Shown piece after piece: positions 26,058-36,926 of a stretch of 64,000 bases of DNA. This stretch comes from Rhodothermaceae bacterium (GTDB lineage: Bacteria > Bacteroidota > Rhodothermia > Rhodothermales > Bin80): positions 16,856 through 80,855 of the forward strand of contig VXSC01000007.1 of NCBI GenBank assembly GCA_009838195.1, given 5' to 3'. Below the pieces are notes generated by a model that searched no databases, was not told the DNA's origin, and saw nothing but the letters and a program-made list of their open reading frames with translations. Position numbers and translations under genes: made by a program. The number at the start of each line of letters is the position of its first letter. The first letter of the stretch is position 1.

Positions 26058-27056
26058 ATGTCTCCCATTGAAGAGGTAGGAGAATTTAACCTGATCCGCC
26101 GCCTCGCCTCAATCAGTTTGCCGGGTACCAAGCCACCGGTCATTACTGGAGTCGGGGATGACGCGGCGGTGTACCACCCAAAACCCGGGATGGTACAAGT
26201 CGTCACGACAGACGCTTTGATTGAGGGCTATCACTTTGATTTTGACTTCTACAGGATGGACCATGTCGGTTACAAAGCCATGGTCGTAAATCTCAGTGAT
26301 ATCGCTGCAATGAATGCTCAGCCCATACTGGCGACCGTAGCACTGGGGATACCTGGATCATTTTCAACGGAAGACCTCGAGTCTCTCTACCGTGGCCTCA
26401 CTAATGCGGCTTCCAAATACGGTGTCCAGATTATTGGCGGGGATACGACGCGTTCGCCGGTGCTTTTGCTGTCAATCACGATCATCGGTGAAGCGCCTGG
26501 AACCAACCTAGTGCATCGAAACGGGGCCAGCCCCGGTGACAGCATCTGTGTCAGTGGAAATTTAGGGGATGCCGCAGCCGGACTTGATCTGCTACGCAGC
26601 CATACTGAACCCAACACACTCGAACCTGAAGTGTGGGATGTCCTCACTACCCGTCACCTGATGCCTACCCCCCGGCTTGATCTCATACACGAATGGGCAC
26701 AGAAAGAAGTGCGCCCCTCTGCCCTCATTGACATATCAGACGGACTCGCTAATGAAGTGCATCATATCTGTGCAGCATCCAGCTGTGGAGCTATCCTGTG
26801 GGAGTCCAAGCTCCCCCTGTCCCCGGAGTTGCGCTCAGGAGCCCTGAAATCCCGCACTGTCATTGACTACGCATTAAACGGGGGAGATGACTATGAACTG
26901 CTGTTTACCGCCCCTTCTGGAACACTTGAGCGGATGTCTTCAGACTCCTTTACCACCATTGGAGTCATTACCTCAAAGGATGTCCTGATCCACCGGGAAG
27001 ATGGGACGCTTGAGCCTCTGAAGCCTGAGGGACATGATCATTTCACGGCTGTCTAA
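26058..27056 (+). CDS. thiL: Thiamine-monophosphate kinase
   Basis: Phosphorylates thiamine monophosphate to the active cofactor. The 332-residue protein has the PurM-like fold with VGDDAAVYHPKPG (ATP/Mg loop, residues ~32-45), TDALIEGYHFDFDF, HVGYKAMVVNLSDIAAMNA, GGDTTRSPVLLLSITIIG, CVSGNLGDAAAGL, SALIDISDGLANEVHHIC and GGDDYELLFTAP. All Asp ligands of the two Mg sites seem present. The start is the ATG at 26058, MSPIEEVGEFNLIRRL, a standard ThiL opening. It converges with the DprA-like gene. No thiamine operon partners are in the window. Confidence 0.96.
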   Translation: MSPIEEVGEFNLIRRLASISLPGTKPPVITGVGDDAAVYHPKPGMVQVVTTDALIEGYHFDFDFYRMDHVGYKAMVVNLSDIAAMNAQPILATVALGIPGSFSTEDLESLYRGLTNAASKYGVQIIGGDTTRSPVLLLSITIIGEAPGTNLVHRNGASPGDSICVSGNLGDAAAGLDLLRSHTEPNTLEPEVWDVLTTRHLMPTPRLDLIHEWAQKEVRPSALIDISDGLANEVHHICAASSCGAILWESKLPLSPELRSGALKSRTVIDYALNGGDDYELLFTAPSGTLERMSSDSFTTIGVITSKDVLIHREDGTLEPLKPEGHDHFTAV

Positions 27057-27144
27057 GTAACCAGACACTGACGTTCCCCAAACTCCCTGCACCTAATCAC
27101 ACAATCCCCCATTTTTTCGACGGCTTCCTCTTTTTTCCGACCAT

Positions 27145-28026
27145 CTATTTTGTCTTCCAAACTCTGATGCCCTTCTCCTTTAGCTCCTGACCCTCTGGAG
27201 TAGTCGGGCGACCATGTAGCAACCAGCAGTCCGATAAACGCTTCAAAGCTGCCCCTGTGGTCTTGAATCGGTCCTTTCTCAGTTTTGAATTTGAACCGTC
27301 AACATACAATATCTCCTCAGCAAATCCCGCTGCCAGTGAACTGACCATTGCTGTTTCACCGGATTCTTTCGACGCTTTCGGGCTTTGCGCCGTGACCATC
27401 ACCAGTTGGTCGCTGCTGATTGCCTGGCGGTGGGCTTTTTTTAGGCGCTGCTTCAGTTCTCCATCGTGCAGCACCCAGATTACACGCCCCAGGCACTCTT
27501 GCACTGCCTCCACAATCTTACGGGCCATCTTGAGATGTCCAGCTACAACCACGGTCTGCCCCTGCTTCGTTGCGTCTGCAGCCACATCGCAAGCTTTCCC
27601 AATCCTTCCCTCTGGAATAGCATCCGGCCCGAAAATCGCCAACCCTTTGCTGGTTAGCAGGCTCTGATCTCCGGTTCCAAAAAGTAACGGCGGCGCATCA
27701 TTGCGCATACTCGCTCGGATTGCTTTGGGATAATCTGAATCACTGCGAGCAAACACCCAATAACCTTTTCGCTGCCACTCCTCCAGGCAGAATCCAAGGT
27801 TAATCCGACGACCTAGCAGCCAACGAAGACGATCCGAACTAACTCCCGCAATCTCTGGCAAGGATTGAGCTTCAAGCAGGTCCCGGGGCCACTTCCCAGA
27901 TCGGTAAAGAACCGTAGCTACCCGATTATACTCTGCGCCTCCGAGCGGCCTGAACTCCTCCTCCCCTCCTTGAAATGCACACAGAAGCAGGATCGCACGG
28001 GCATCATTCGTGAGAGAGTACTTCAT
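27145..28026 (-). CDS. DprA-like Rossmann protein A
   Basis: A 293-residue protein related to DNA-processing protein DprA. An N-terminal helical part (AEYNRVATVLYRSGKWPRDL, then SSDRLRWLLGRRINLGFCLE) leads into SDSDYPKAIRASMRNDAPPLLFGTG, the usual YP..L..i.d.PP.LfgrG entry into the Rossmann domain. The DprA phosphate motif GSR is replaced by GPD (AIFGPDAI), and the SGxAxGID loop by VVAGHLKMA, so canonical single-strand DNA binding may be altered. It is the third gene of a minus-strand run behind the RecQ fusion and a second DprA-like gene, from which it is separated by 101 bases. It shares the LEEWQR-x2-YW block with its neighbour. Confidence 0.8.
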   Translation of the reverse strand: MKYSLTNDARAILLLCAFQGGEEEFRPLGGAEYNRVATVLYRSGKWPRDLLEAQSLPEIAGVSSDRLRWLLGRRINLGFCLEEWQRKGYWVFARSDSDYPKAIRASMRNDAPPLLFGTGDQSLLTSKGLAIFGPDAIPEGRIGKACDVAADATKQGQTVVVAGHLKMARKIVEAVQECLGRVIWVLHDGELKQRLKKAHRQAISSDQLVMVTAQSPKASKESGETAMVSSLAAGFAEEILYVDGSNSKLRKDRFKTTGAALKRLSDCWLLHGRPTTPEGQELKEKGIRVWKTK

Positions 28027-28127
28027 TTTTTACCAGGACGATACATATGGCATAGTTGTATTTCCCAAGTCACCGGAATTCATTTGTACTGCGCGTTCCC
28101 ATGCGCCCATATCTGTATCTGCATTGA

Positions 28128-29261
28128 TTAAAATAGCTCAAGCTGTTCCTCAAATCTTACGGAAACCTTAATACTCGGAGTATCCGTCTTCTTTGCATCA
28201 CTTTTTTCAGTTCCAGCATCCGCTTTCGACTCATCCTCTGCAGTGTCCTCAGTAACCAGTGATTTAGGGGGGTCCACCTGCGCCAATTCGCCTTCAGGCT
28301 CTGCCAATTGTGAAGGCTCGTGAGAACTGATTTCCGCACGATCTTCAAACAAACCTTCATGAACCGCCATCTCCATGTCAATCCATGAGGTTGCACCTGC
28401 CTTAAGCAGGCGTTCCGCTGCTGCGGTAGTTTGACCCATGCACCATACAAAGCACTTTCTCTGGTCCAGTACACGGTACATAGCATCTTCTAGGCAGTAA
28501 CGATCCCCGCTAAGCTCTGTACCATCTATATACATCGCTGAATCACAAAGGGCCATGGCAATGCGTCCAACTTCCGGCTCCTGTGAGAGCGAACGTTTAT
28601 CGGCAGGACTTCGCCCTGAGAGCATCATGAATTTACCCGCAGCTTTTGCTCGGCGAAATGATTTTCGGAGCGGCTCCCCAAATACTGGACCCTGAAGCAC
28701 CCAAATAACAGATCCTCCGTGACCGATTCCGGATTCGGCGACCCCAGCCGAGATCGTCTGTTTGCCTGCCGCGATAGTGATACGATGACGCTGAGCACAA
28801 AAGGCGGCCATGGCTCGAGCGTGTTCATTGGACTGCTCCATGACCTGGTCCGGACCAATCACGGCCGTTGCAGCTCCATTCAGTAATTTGGGCTCTCCCA
28901 CGCCAAAAAGCACTGGAGGGGCAAATGATCTAAGATGTTGACGAACTCGCTTTGGATAGGCAGCATCCCCCCGGCCAACGATCCAGTAATCTCTCCGCTG
29001 CCACTCTTCTAAATAGAATCCCAAGGTAATACTGCGGCCCAAGAGTGCGATCAAGCGGTCATCACTGAGTCCTGTTTGCCGGGCTGCCGTTTCCACACAT
29101 GTTCGATCAATCAGATTCCCTGGCCGGTAGTCATTCTGATGGAGCCACCGCACAAGTACATTATACTCCCGAATCTCAAGGGGAAGGTGCTCTCCTTCTC
29201 CTCCAAGCCAAGTGCAGAGGAGCATCGTTACATTGGTGTCACCAGACAGTGGCCAAGTCAT
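28128..29261 (-). CDS. DprA-like Rossmann protein B with acidic tail
   Basis: A 377-residue paralogue of its neighbour. Shared blocks are DDRLIALLGRSITLGFYLEE, WQRRDYWIVGRGDAAYPK and FAPPVLFGVGEP; the phosphate motif is again GPD (AVIGPDQV). Later strands read RITIAAGKQTISAGVAESG, SVIWVLQGP and KFMMLSGRSP, as in DprA. After ~300 residues a disordered acidic segment (ESKADAGTEKSDAKKTD) ends in VRFEEQLELF, which resembles short peptides that dock onto a partner such as a sliding clamp (Q-x2-L-x-F-like). The ATG at 29261 comes just after the RecQ stop codon at 29263-29265; a longer start at 29321 would overlap it. Confidence 0.8.
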   Translation of the reverse strand: MTWPLSGDTNVTMLLCTWLGGEGEHLPLEIREYNVLVRWLHQNDYRPGNLIDRTCVETAARQTGLSDDRLIALLGRSITLGFYLEEWQRRDYWIVGRGDAAYPKRVRQHLRSFAPPVLFGVGEPKLLNGAATAVIGPDQVMEQSNEHARAMAAFCAQRHRITIAAGKQTISAGVAESGIGHGGSVIWVLQGPVFGEPLRKSFRRAKAAGKFMMLSGRSPADKRSLSQEPEVGRIAMALCDSAMYIDGTELSGDRYCLEDAMYRVLDQRKCFVWCMGQTTAAAERLLKAGATSWIDMEMAVHEGLFEDRAEISSHEPSQLAEPEGELAQVDPPKSLVTEDTAEDESKADAGTEKSDAKKTDTPSIKVSVRFEEQLELF

Positions 29262-29262
29262 A

Positions 29263-31362
29263 TTATTCAGCCAAATTTTGTTTGACCAATGCAGCTGGCA
29301 AAACCGCAGGGCAACCGTCATGGCGCAGAAGCGCTGCTAATGTTGTGACTGTCCAACCACTTACAATTATATCATCAATCAGGATTGTCGGCTGCTTACA
29401 CGCCTTCTCCACTGTAAATGCATCTGCAATATTTCGAGCACGCTGGATCGGATTTTTTTGTCGGCTTTGCTGTCCCCCTATACCAGTCCTTGAAGCCGTG
29501 CGAACCAAACGCAAACCAAGTCGGTCCGCAACAACTCCTGCCAGAATTGGCACATGCTGTCTATCCCTGTGCGGTGGCACGTACGTGACACACCGAAACT
29601 TCGAGGCCTTTTTCTTCAACACCCTAACAAATGCCTCCACAACTTCATCAGAATACTGCTCCGCAAACCTCCTTTCGTTTAGAATCTGATCACTCAGACT
29701 TCCTTCAAAAGCTCTACAAAGAGCGATCCCCCACTTCGCACGGTACTCCGACCCGATTGTGCTCGTCTCATGAATCGGATGATTTGAGAGAAGGGAAAAT
29801 GGCCAGTTCTGATTTGGACGGATACGTATTTCGCGCTTACCCATAAACTGTTCCGCTTCGCGAACCAATTCTTCTTTAGGTCGATATGACTTGTCTGCCC
29901 TGTTCGTACAGTTTCGGCATCGCCCACAGCGCGTTGCGGTCTGGTCATCTAGGGCACGCTGTAAAAATGCCATTAGGCATCCTCTGTGGTCCATGTACTC
30001 ACGCATCTGTACTTGCTCACGCTCACGAATTTGCCGCAACCGGGCAATGGAATCCAGAGGGATCTGAAATCCATCTGCCTCTCCCGTTGCATACCATGCC
30101 CCCCGCTCCTTTATGACAGGAGAAGGAGATTCGAGTGAAGCAAGCTTGAGCACTTTTTCAATCCTGCTTTTTTTGAGATTGACCTGTAACATGATTTCGG
30201 GGAGAGTCAGTCCACCATCGGCCTCTTCCAGTATTCCAAGAACCTGATCAATCTCTTCTTGAGGAGGATAGGCGTTGTCCAAAAAGTAATCCGCAATTCG
30301 CTCGTCTTCTTTCCCCCACATCAAAAATCCGTACGCATCTTGAATACCTCGACCAGCCCGCCCCACCTGTTGGTAATAATGCACCACTGACCCCGGACGC
30401 TGATAATGGATGATGAACTTTAGGTCCGGCTTGTCAAAGCCCATTCCAAGAGCAATGGTTGCGACCAGAACTTTCAGCTCGTTCTTCAGGAGCGCCTCTT
30501 CCAACTCTTCCCGCTCTCCCGTATCTCCGTAGTAGGCTTTCGCATCAATCCCCCGGGATTTAAGCCAGTCAGCAACCAGATCCGCATCCTTGCGTGTGAG
30601 CACATAAATGATCCCACTTCCCGATAAATGCGGAATCGCCTGAGCAATCCACGCCAGCCTTGTCTGGGGATCTGTTAATTTGAGATTATGAAGTTGCAGA
30701 CTGCGTCGGATCAGGCTCCCCCGTGTCACCTGAATGTCCTCCCCCAGTTGCCTGCGGACATCCTCAACCACCCGGTCATTTGCCGTCGCAGTCGTAGCAA
30801 CAATCGCAGCTCCCTCGGGAATCATTTCCTGAACTCTGCGAATGCGCTGATAATCAGGCCGAAAATCATGCCCCCAATCAGAGATACAATGTGCTTCGTC
30901 AATAATCAGCATCCCAAATCCACCTTTCACCATCGGGAGCGTTCTTGAGAAAAATCCTTCATTTGCCAACCGCTCAGGTGTAACCATGAGCAGATCTACC
31001 TCATCTGACTTGAGTTCTTTATGGATTTCACCCCAGGAATCAAAATTATCCGAGGTCATCCTTCGCGCATTCAATCCGAGTGCGTCTGCTGCCAGTTCCT
31101 GGTTACGCATCAATGCCAAGAGGGGAGAAATCATAAGTGAAGGGCCCGCCCCTCGTTCCCGTCTGAGCTTGGTTGCAATCGTGTATACCATCGTTTTTCC
31201 CCAACCCGTACGCTGCACAATCAGGACCCGATTCCCGCTTACGGCCTGTTCGATACTTTCCCACTGACCGTCGTGAAACTCGGCCTCCTGATTGCCGACC
31301 GCATCACGAAGATAACCGGTGGCAATATCCCTGACGGTATCCGGATTCTTTAGAGATGGCAT
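29263..31362 (-). CDS. RecQ-type helicase fused to a phosphoribosyltransferase domain
   Basis: A 699-residue fusion. Residues ~25-370 are a RecQ-like superfamily 2 helicase: Walker A TGWGKT (K56), DEAH 155-158 within IIDEAHCISDWGHDFRPDY, SATTA-like ATTATANDR at 190, and motif VI QQVGRAGRG at 331-339. A RecQ zinc site uses Cys 462, 479, 482 and 485. Residues ~540-699 form a phosphoribosyltransferase-like domain: FRCVTYVPPHRD, VADRLGLRLVRTASR and the PRPP-binding signature ILIDDIIVSGWTVTTLA near 660. The usual T-T-G of the PRPP loop is V-S-G. RecQ-PRTase unions with DprA-like genes are unusual for repair and look like defence. Start is ATG at 31362. Confidence 0.88.
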   Translation of the reverse strand: MPSLKNPDTVRDIATGYLRDAVGNQEAEFHDGQWESIEQAVSGNRVLIVQRTGWGKTMVYTIATKLRRERGAGPSLMISPLLALMRNQELAADALGLNARRMTSDNFDSWGEIHKELKSDEVDLLMVTPERLANEGFFSRTLPMVKGGFGMLIIDEAHCISDWGHDFRPDYQRIRRVQEMIPEGAAIVATTATANDRVVEDVRRQLGEDIQVTRGSLIRRSLQLHNLKLTDPQTRLAWIAQAIPHLSGSGIIYVLTRKDADLVADWLKSRGIDAKAYYGDTGEREELEEALLKNELKVLVATIALGMGFDKPDLKFIIHYQRPGSVVHYYQQVGRAGRGIQDAYGFLMWGKEDERIADYFLDNAYPPQEEIDQVLGILEEADGGLTLPEIMLQVNLKKSRIEKVLKLASLESPSPVIKERGAWYATGEADGFQIPLDSIARLRQIREREQVQMREYMDHRGCLMAFLQRALDDQTATRCGRCRNCTNRADKSYRPKEELVREAEQFMGKREIRIRPNQNWPFSLLSNHPIHETSTIGSEYRAKWGIALCRAFEGSLSDQILNERRFAEQYSDEVVEAFVRVLKKKASKFRCVTYVPPHRDRQHVPILAGVVADRLGLRLVRTASRTGIGGQQSRQKNPIQRARNIADAFTVEKACKQPTILIDDIIVSGWTVTTLAALLRHDGCPAVLPAALVKQNLAE

Positions 31363-31368
31363 AGACGC

Positions 31369-33864
31369 TTAATGACTACACCAGTCAGTGGCAGTGGCAT
31401 CAAGAAATGCATGTTGCATCTGACGACGTGCCTCAGAACCGATTGGAGACCCTGGGGGGATCCTGGTGCCGACTAGACGCTCTTCCGGCTCATATTCTCT
31501 AAAGAGATAGCGTTCAATATCGGCGAGCACCATCTGACGGTGGTAACGGGTTTCCCGATCATTCTGAGAGACTCTGCTGTCGGGAATCCACTCTGCAAAC
31601 TCACGCAATCGCTCTGCGACCAAGGCTCTGACCGCAGGAGCGGCCTCCCGGTCACTGGCCAGTCCAATCAACTCATCAATCCATACCTGCTGTACTACAC
31701 GCTGCAATTCAGCCTCGTACGGGTCATCCGCTACAGACACCCCCCAGACCACATCACTGACGAGTTCCATTACCCCGTGGAAATCAGGTAATGTGGCATC
31801 CCGATCCGTCTGATAGGCCATGCGAGCGGCACGCTCGGGGTTCAGAATTTGCGTAAATACCATGGTAGCAACTGCAGCAGCAGGAGTATAAGGGTCAAAC
31901 GTCAAGCCCGTATGCCGCTGAAACAGTTCCCGGTGCATCGGGAATCCAGGTGGGCGCGGCGGCAAATTCAGCCGCATACTCTCTGGAACCCGGAGAGCCT
32001 CAGCCGAAACGACCTCCAGTAGCACCTCCAGTGCCTCTTCCTGAACCGCACCTTCAACCGGCTCAACCAATGCCTGTTGATCCCCACGCATCGCATAGGT
32101 GTAGGTCACGCCACCGAGTAATTTGGCGGTCGCCTCTATCTGGTAGCGATGTCGCAGGTAAAGCGGAACCAGAACTTCCTCCATGGTCGCCAATGGCTGA
32201 CCTGTACGGATCACCTCCTCCCCAAAACGTGCCATAGCAGCTTCGCGGACCGCCATTTCATGGCGAAGGGCACGAACCATATCATCGCCGTTATCCCACA
32301 GATTAGAGAGCGGGTGTGCTGCACCAGTCGGGCGGGCATCCGCGTCGGTGATGTAATATAGTCCATCCTCCCATGCCCGCCGTAGGATCGCGTCCAGTAA
32401 AGCCCCCTCACTGTCGTCTGGCAGTGGCTGCGCGTACCCATAAGCAATTGCAACCTTGTCCCACTCACCGATACCAGTCGCGTACGCTGCCTCCAATTCA
32501 ATTTCTCCGTTCTCATCCAGTACAGCATACGGGGCAGGATAATCCATTACAGATGCACGGCTATTGACCGAAGAGGCAAAATTATGACTGAGTCCCAACG
32601 TGTGCCCGACTTCATGTGCAGATAACTGTCGGATCCGTGCCAGTGACATAGATAGCATCGGATCCTCCGCTGAAAGGGAATCTCCATAAGGAGCCAAGAG
32701 CCCTTCGGCAATGAGATAATCCTGCCGCACCCTGAGTGAACCAAGTGAAACATGCCCCTTGATGATTTCACCGGTACGCGGATCTGTCACACTCGAACCG
32801 TAACTCCAGCCTCTGGTCGCACGGTGAACCCACTGGATCGTGTTGTATCGCACATCCATGGGATCCGCGTCCTCAGGGAGCATCTCAATGCGAAAAGCAT
32901 TGGAAAACCCTGCTGCCTCAAATGCATCTGCCCACCACCGAGCACCATCTAGAAGTGCTCCCCTGACTGGTTCTGGCGTGCCCGGGTCCAGGTAATATAT
33001 GATCGGAGATACCGGATCACTCATTACTGAATCCGAGTGCTGTTTAATCAGGCGATGCCGCCGGATATAGCGCTTCCTCATGTCCTCCCCGATCGGTGCT
33101 GCATAATCCATGTAACTGATCGAACCATACCCGGCCCCGGGATGGAAAACTCTCGGTGTGTACCCATCATCGGGCAGCATCACAAATGAATGCCTCACGC
33201 TCAAAGTTACCGAATAGGGGTCCGCTGCCACATCACGTACATAACGGCCGGGAGCTGTGGATGTAAAAGTGATTCGCGCTTCCATCTCTGTGTTATTTGG
33301 AAATGCTTTGAGCATAGATGGAACCGGAGCACTGCGACTCTTATCCAGGCTGAAGCTCCCCTGCTGTGCACCCCGAAGTCTGCGAACAACGTCGTTCGCA
33401 TCCCGAACAACGAAATCCGTCGCATTCACAAGTACTCTCCCGGCTTCCTCCGCTTCCACCTTGAACCCCCAGATAATCGCTTCGGCAAAGGCTTCACGTA
33501 CCGATGCACGCTCTGCCTCTGATTCAGAATCGGCGCGATAGCGCAGATTCGGCATGACCAATAGGATTTTGGGACCGCTGCGCTCAAAGCGGACCAGACG
33601 TGTACTGCCCAGTTGGCTCCGATCCAGTCCAATATCGTTCGACCCCAATCCCGCAGGCATCGAGGTCACATAAATAAATTCCTGCTCCAGGGCAGGTATT
33701 TCCAGGTAGATCTCTCCACTGGCTGAATTCCAGTATATCGGAAAAAATCCGTCGCGTTTATCCATGCCCGATGTTTTCTCGGTAATGGATGTGCCCCCCT
33801 GTCCGTACACTGGCACAGAGGCAAGGCATAATAGCATGTAAAGAAAGCGCATAGGGACATTCAT
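31369..33864 (-). CDS. Secreted zinc metalloprotease (DUF5117/DUF4953 type)
   Basis: An 831-residue exported metalloprotease. A signal peptide follows the start MNVPMRFLYMLLCLASVPVYGQ. The catalytic motif HEVGHTLGLSH is at about residues 417-427 (three His ligands), with the metzincin-like Met turn ASVMDYPAPYAV a little downstream. The preceding region (YIRRHRLIKQ, PIIYYLDPGTPEPVRGALLD) and the following one match DUF5117 and DUF4953 proteins of Bacteroidota. The ATG at 33864 is used because earlier in-frame codons lack a signal peptide. Its stop is 6 bases before the RecQ fusion start, so the two may share a transcript even though their functions look unrelated. The gene diverges from atpD. 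Confidence 0.9.
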   Translation of the reverse strand: MNVPMRFLYMLLCLASVPVYGQGGTSITEKTSGMDKRDGFFPIYWNSASGEIYLEIPALEQEFIYVTSMPAGLGSNDIGLDRSQLGSTRLVRFERSGPKILLVMPNLRYRADSESEAERASVREAFAEAIIWGFKVEAEEAGRVLVNATDFVVRDANDVVRRLRGAQQGSFSLDKSRSAPVPSMLKAFPNNTEMEARITFTSTAPGRYVRDVAADPYSVTLSVRHSFVMLPDDGYTPRVFHPGAGYGSISYMDYAAPIGEDMRKRYIRRHRLIKQHSDSVMSDPVSPIIYYLDPGTPEPVRGALLDGARWWADAFEAAGFSNAFRIEMLPEDADPMDVRYNTIQWVHRATRGWSYGSSVTDPRTGEIIKGHVSLGSLRVRQDYLIAEGLLAPYGDSLSAEDPMLSMSLARIRQLSAHEVGHTLGLSHNFASSVNSRASVMDYPAPYAVLDENGEIELEAAYATGIGEWDKVAIAYGYAQPLPDDSEGALLDAILRRAWEDGLYYITDADARPTGAAHPLSNLWDNGDDMVRALRHEMAVREAAMARFGEEVIRTGQPLATMEEVLVPLYLRHRYQIEATAKLLGGVTYTYAMRGDQQALVEPVEGAVQEEALEVLLEVVSAEALRVPESMRLNLPPRPPGFPMHRELFQRHTGLTFDPYTPAAAVATMVFTQILNPERAARMAYQTDRDATLPDFHGVMELVSDVVWGVSVADDPYEAELQRVVQQVWIDELIGLASDREAAPAVRALVAERLREFAEWIPDSRVSQNDRETRYHRQMVLADIERYLFREYEPEERLVGTRIPPGSPIGSEARRQMQHAFLDATATDWCSH

Positions 33865-34045
33865 GGTCAATTGAGTCTGTTGTGGACGAAATGGAATAAA
33901 GGGAAGGGATCTCGGTTCCATCCGCCTCGGCAATATAGATATTTCGCCGCTTGGTTCACGAACTGGAGCTTTGAACTCTAAAAATGAAGCCATTTTTCGC
34001 TAACCTCGTTAAACCGTGTTCCTGGTCAGCAACCCATCGCGATGA

Positions 34046-36060
<2,015 letters not shown>

Positions 36061-36077
36061 CCTTATTCACAGTCTTC

Positions 36078-36926
36078 GTGTATAGACTCACCTTGTTATT
36101 GGTCCTTTTGGGATCCGCTGCGCCGAGTAGTACTGCGCAGTCCGACTCCACCTGGACTACCGAGGTGCAAGGATCGGTTTCCTTTACCCAGGTTGGATTC
36201 CGGCGATGGCACGATGGCGGCGTAAGTTCTCTTGCATTGGGGACAGGCATCCATGCTCAGGCAACCAGGATTTCTGGAAGAGCCCCACAGGAGCATGAGG
36301 TCCGCCTCGCGTTTGGAATCGTAAAACAGAATGGGATTGAACTGCGCAAGTCGGAGGATCTGATTCATGTGCGAAGTGCAGTCAGCTTTTCTGAAGTCCC
36401 TGTCTTCGGGCGGCTAAGTCCTGCTATCACGTTCGATTTTCGATCCCAGTTTGCGGATGGCTATCAGTACAACGAGACAGACTCGGGGACAGATGCTCTG
36501 AGAATTTCTGGATTTTTATCTCCTGCAACCTTCACGCAGTCCATTGGCCTGGATTACCCAGTCAAGACCTGGCTTGATCTGCAACTGGGGATCGCTGCCA
36601 AGGAAACCATCGTCACCATTCGCAGCCTGCGCGGTCGCTACAAGGTATCCCCGGACACACCTTTTCGCTGGCAGATGGGGATTGCGGGGCTGTTCATTTT
36701 TGATCGAACGATCTTCCCCAATGTGGATCTGAAGTCAACTCTGACCCTCTTTATTGCTTTCAACCAGCAATCACCTGACACGATCTGGGAGACCTTACTG
36801 ACCATGAAGGTGAATTCATGGCTTCAGGTCAACGCGGAATACACTGCACTCTTCGACAGAGACCTGTCCCCTTACATCCAGCGGAAGCAGTCCTTGGCCG
36901 CCGGGATCTCATTCAAGCTTCTGTAG
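36078..36926 (+). CDS. DUF3078 outer-membrane protein
   Basis: A 282-residue exported protein with a signal peptide (MYRLTLLLVLLGS, cleavage after SSTAQ) and a repeated beta-strand pattern (VQGSVSFTQVGFRRWHDGGV, VRLAFGIVKQNGIELRKSED, FFDFRSQFADGY-like, YIQRKQSLAAGISFKLL) ending in the C-terminal strand with aromatic/leucine tail of an outer-membrane barrel. W-x-(D/E)-GG-x-S near residue 43 is a hallmark of DUF3078 proteins in Bacteroidota. GTG is the most likely start codon. It follows atpC closely and converges with the transporter gene. Function is unknown. Confidence 0.8.
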   Translation: MYRLTLLLVLLGSAAPSSTAQSDSTWTTEVQGSVSFTQVGFRRWHDGGVSSLALGTGIHAQATRISGRAPQEHEVRLAFGIVKQNGIELRKSEDLIHVRSAVSFSEVPVFGRLSPAITFDFRSQFADGYQYNETDSGTDALRISGFLSPATFTQSIGLDYPVKTWLDLQLGIAAKETIVTIRSLRGRYKVSPDTPFRWQMGIAGLFIFDRTIFPNVDLKSTLTLFIAFNQQSPDTIWETLLTMKVNSWLQVNAEYTALFDRDLSPYIQRKQSLAAGISFKLL

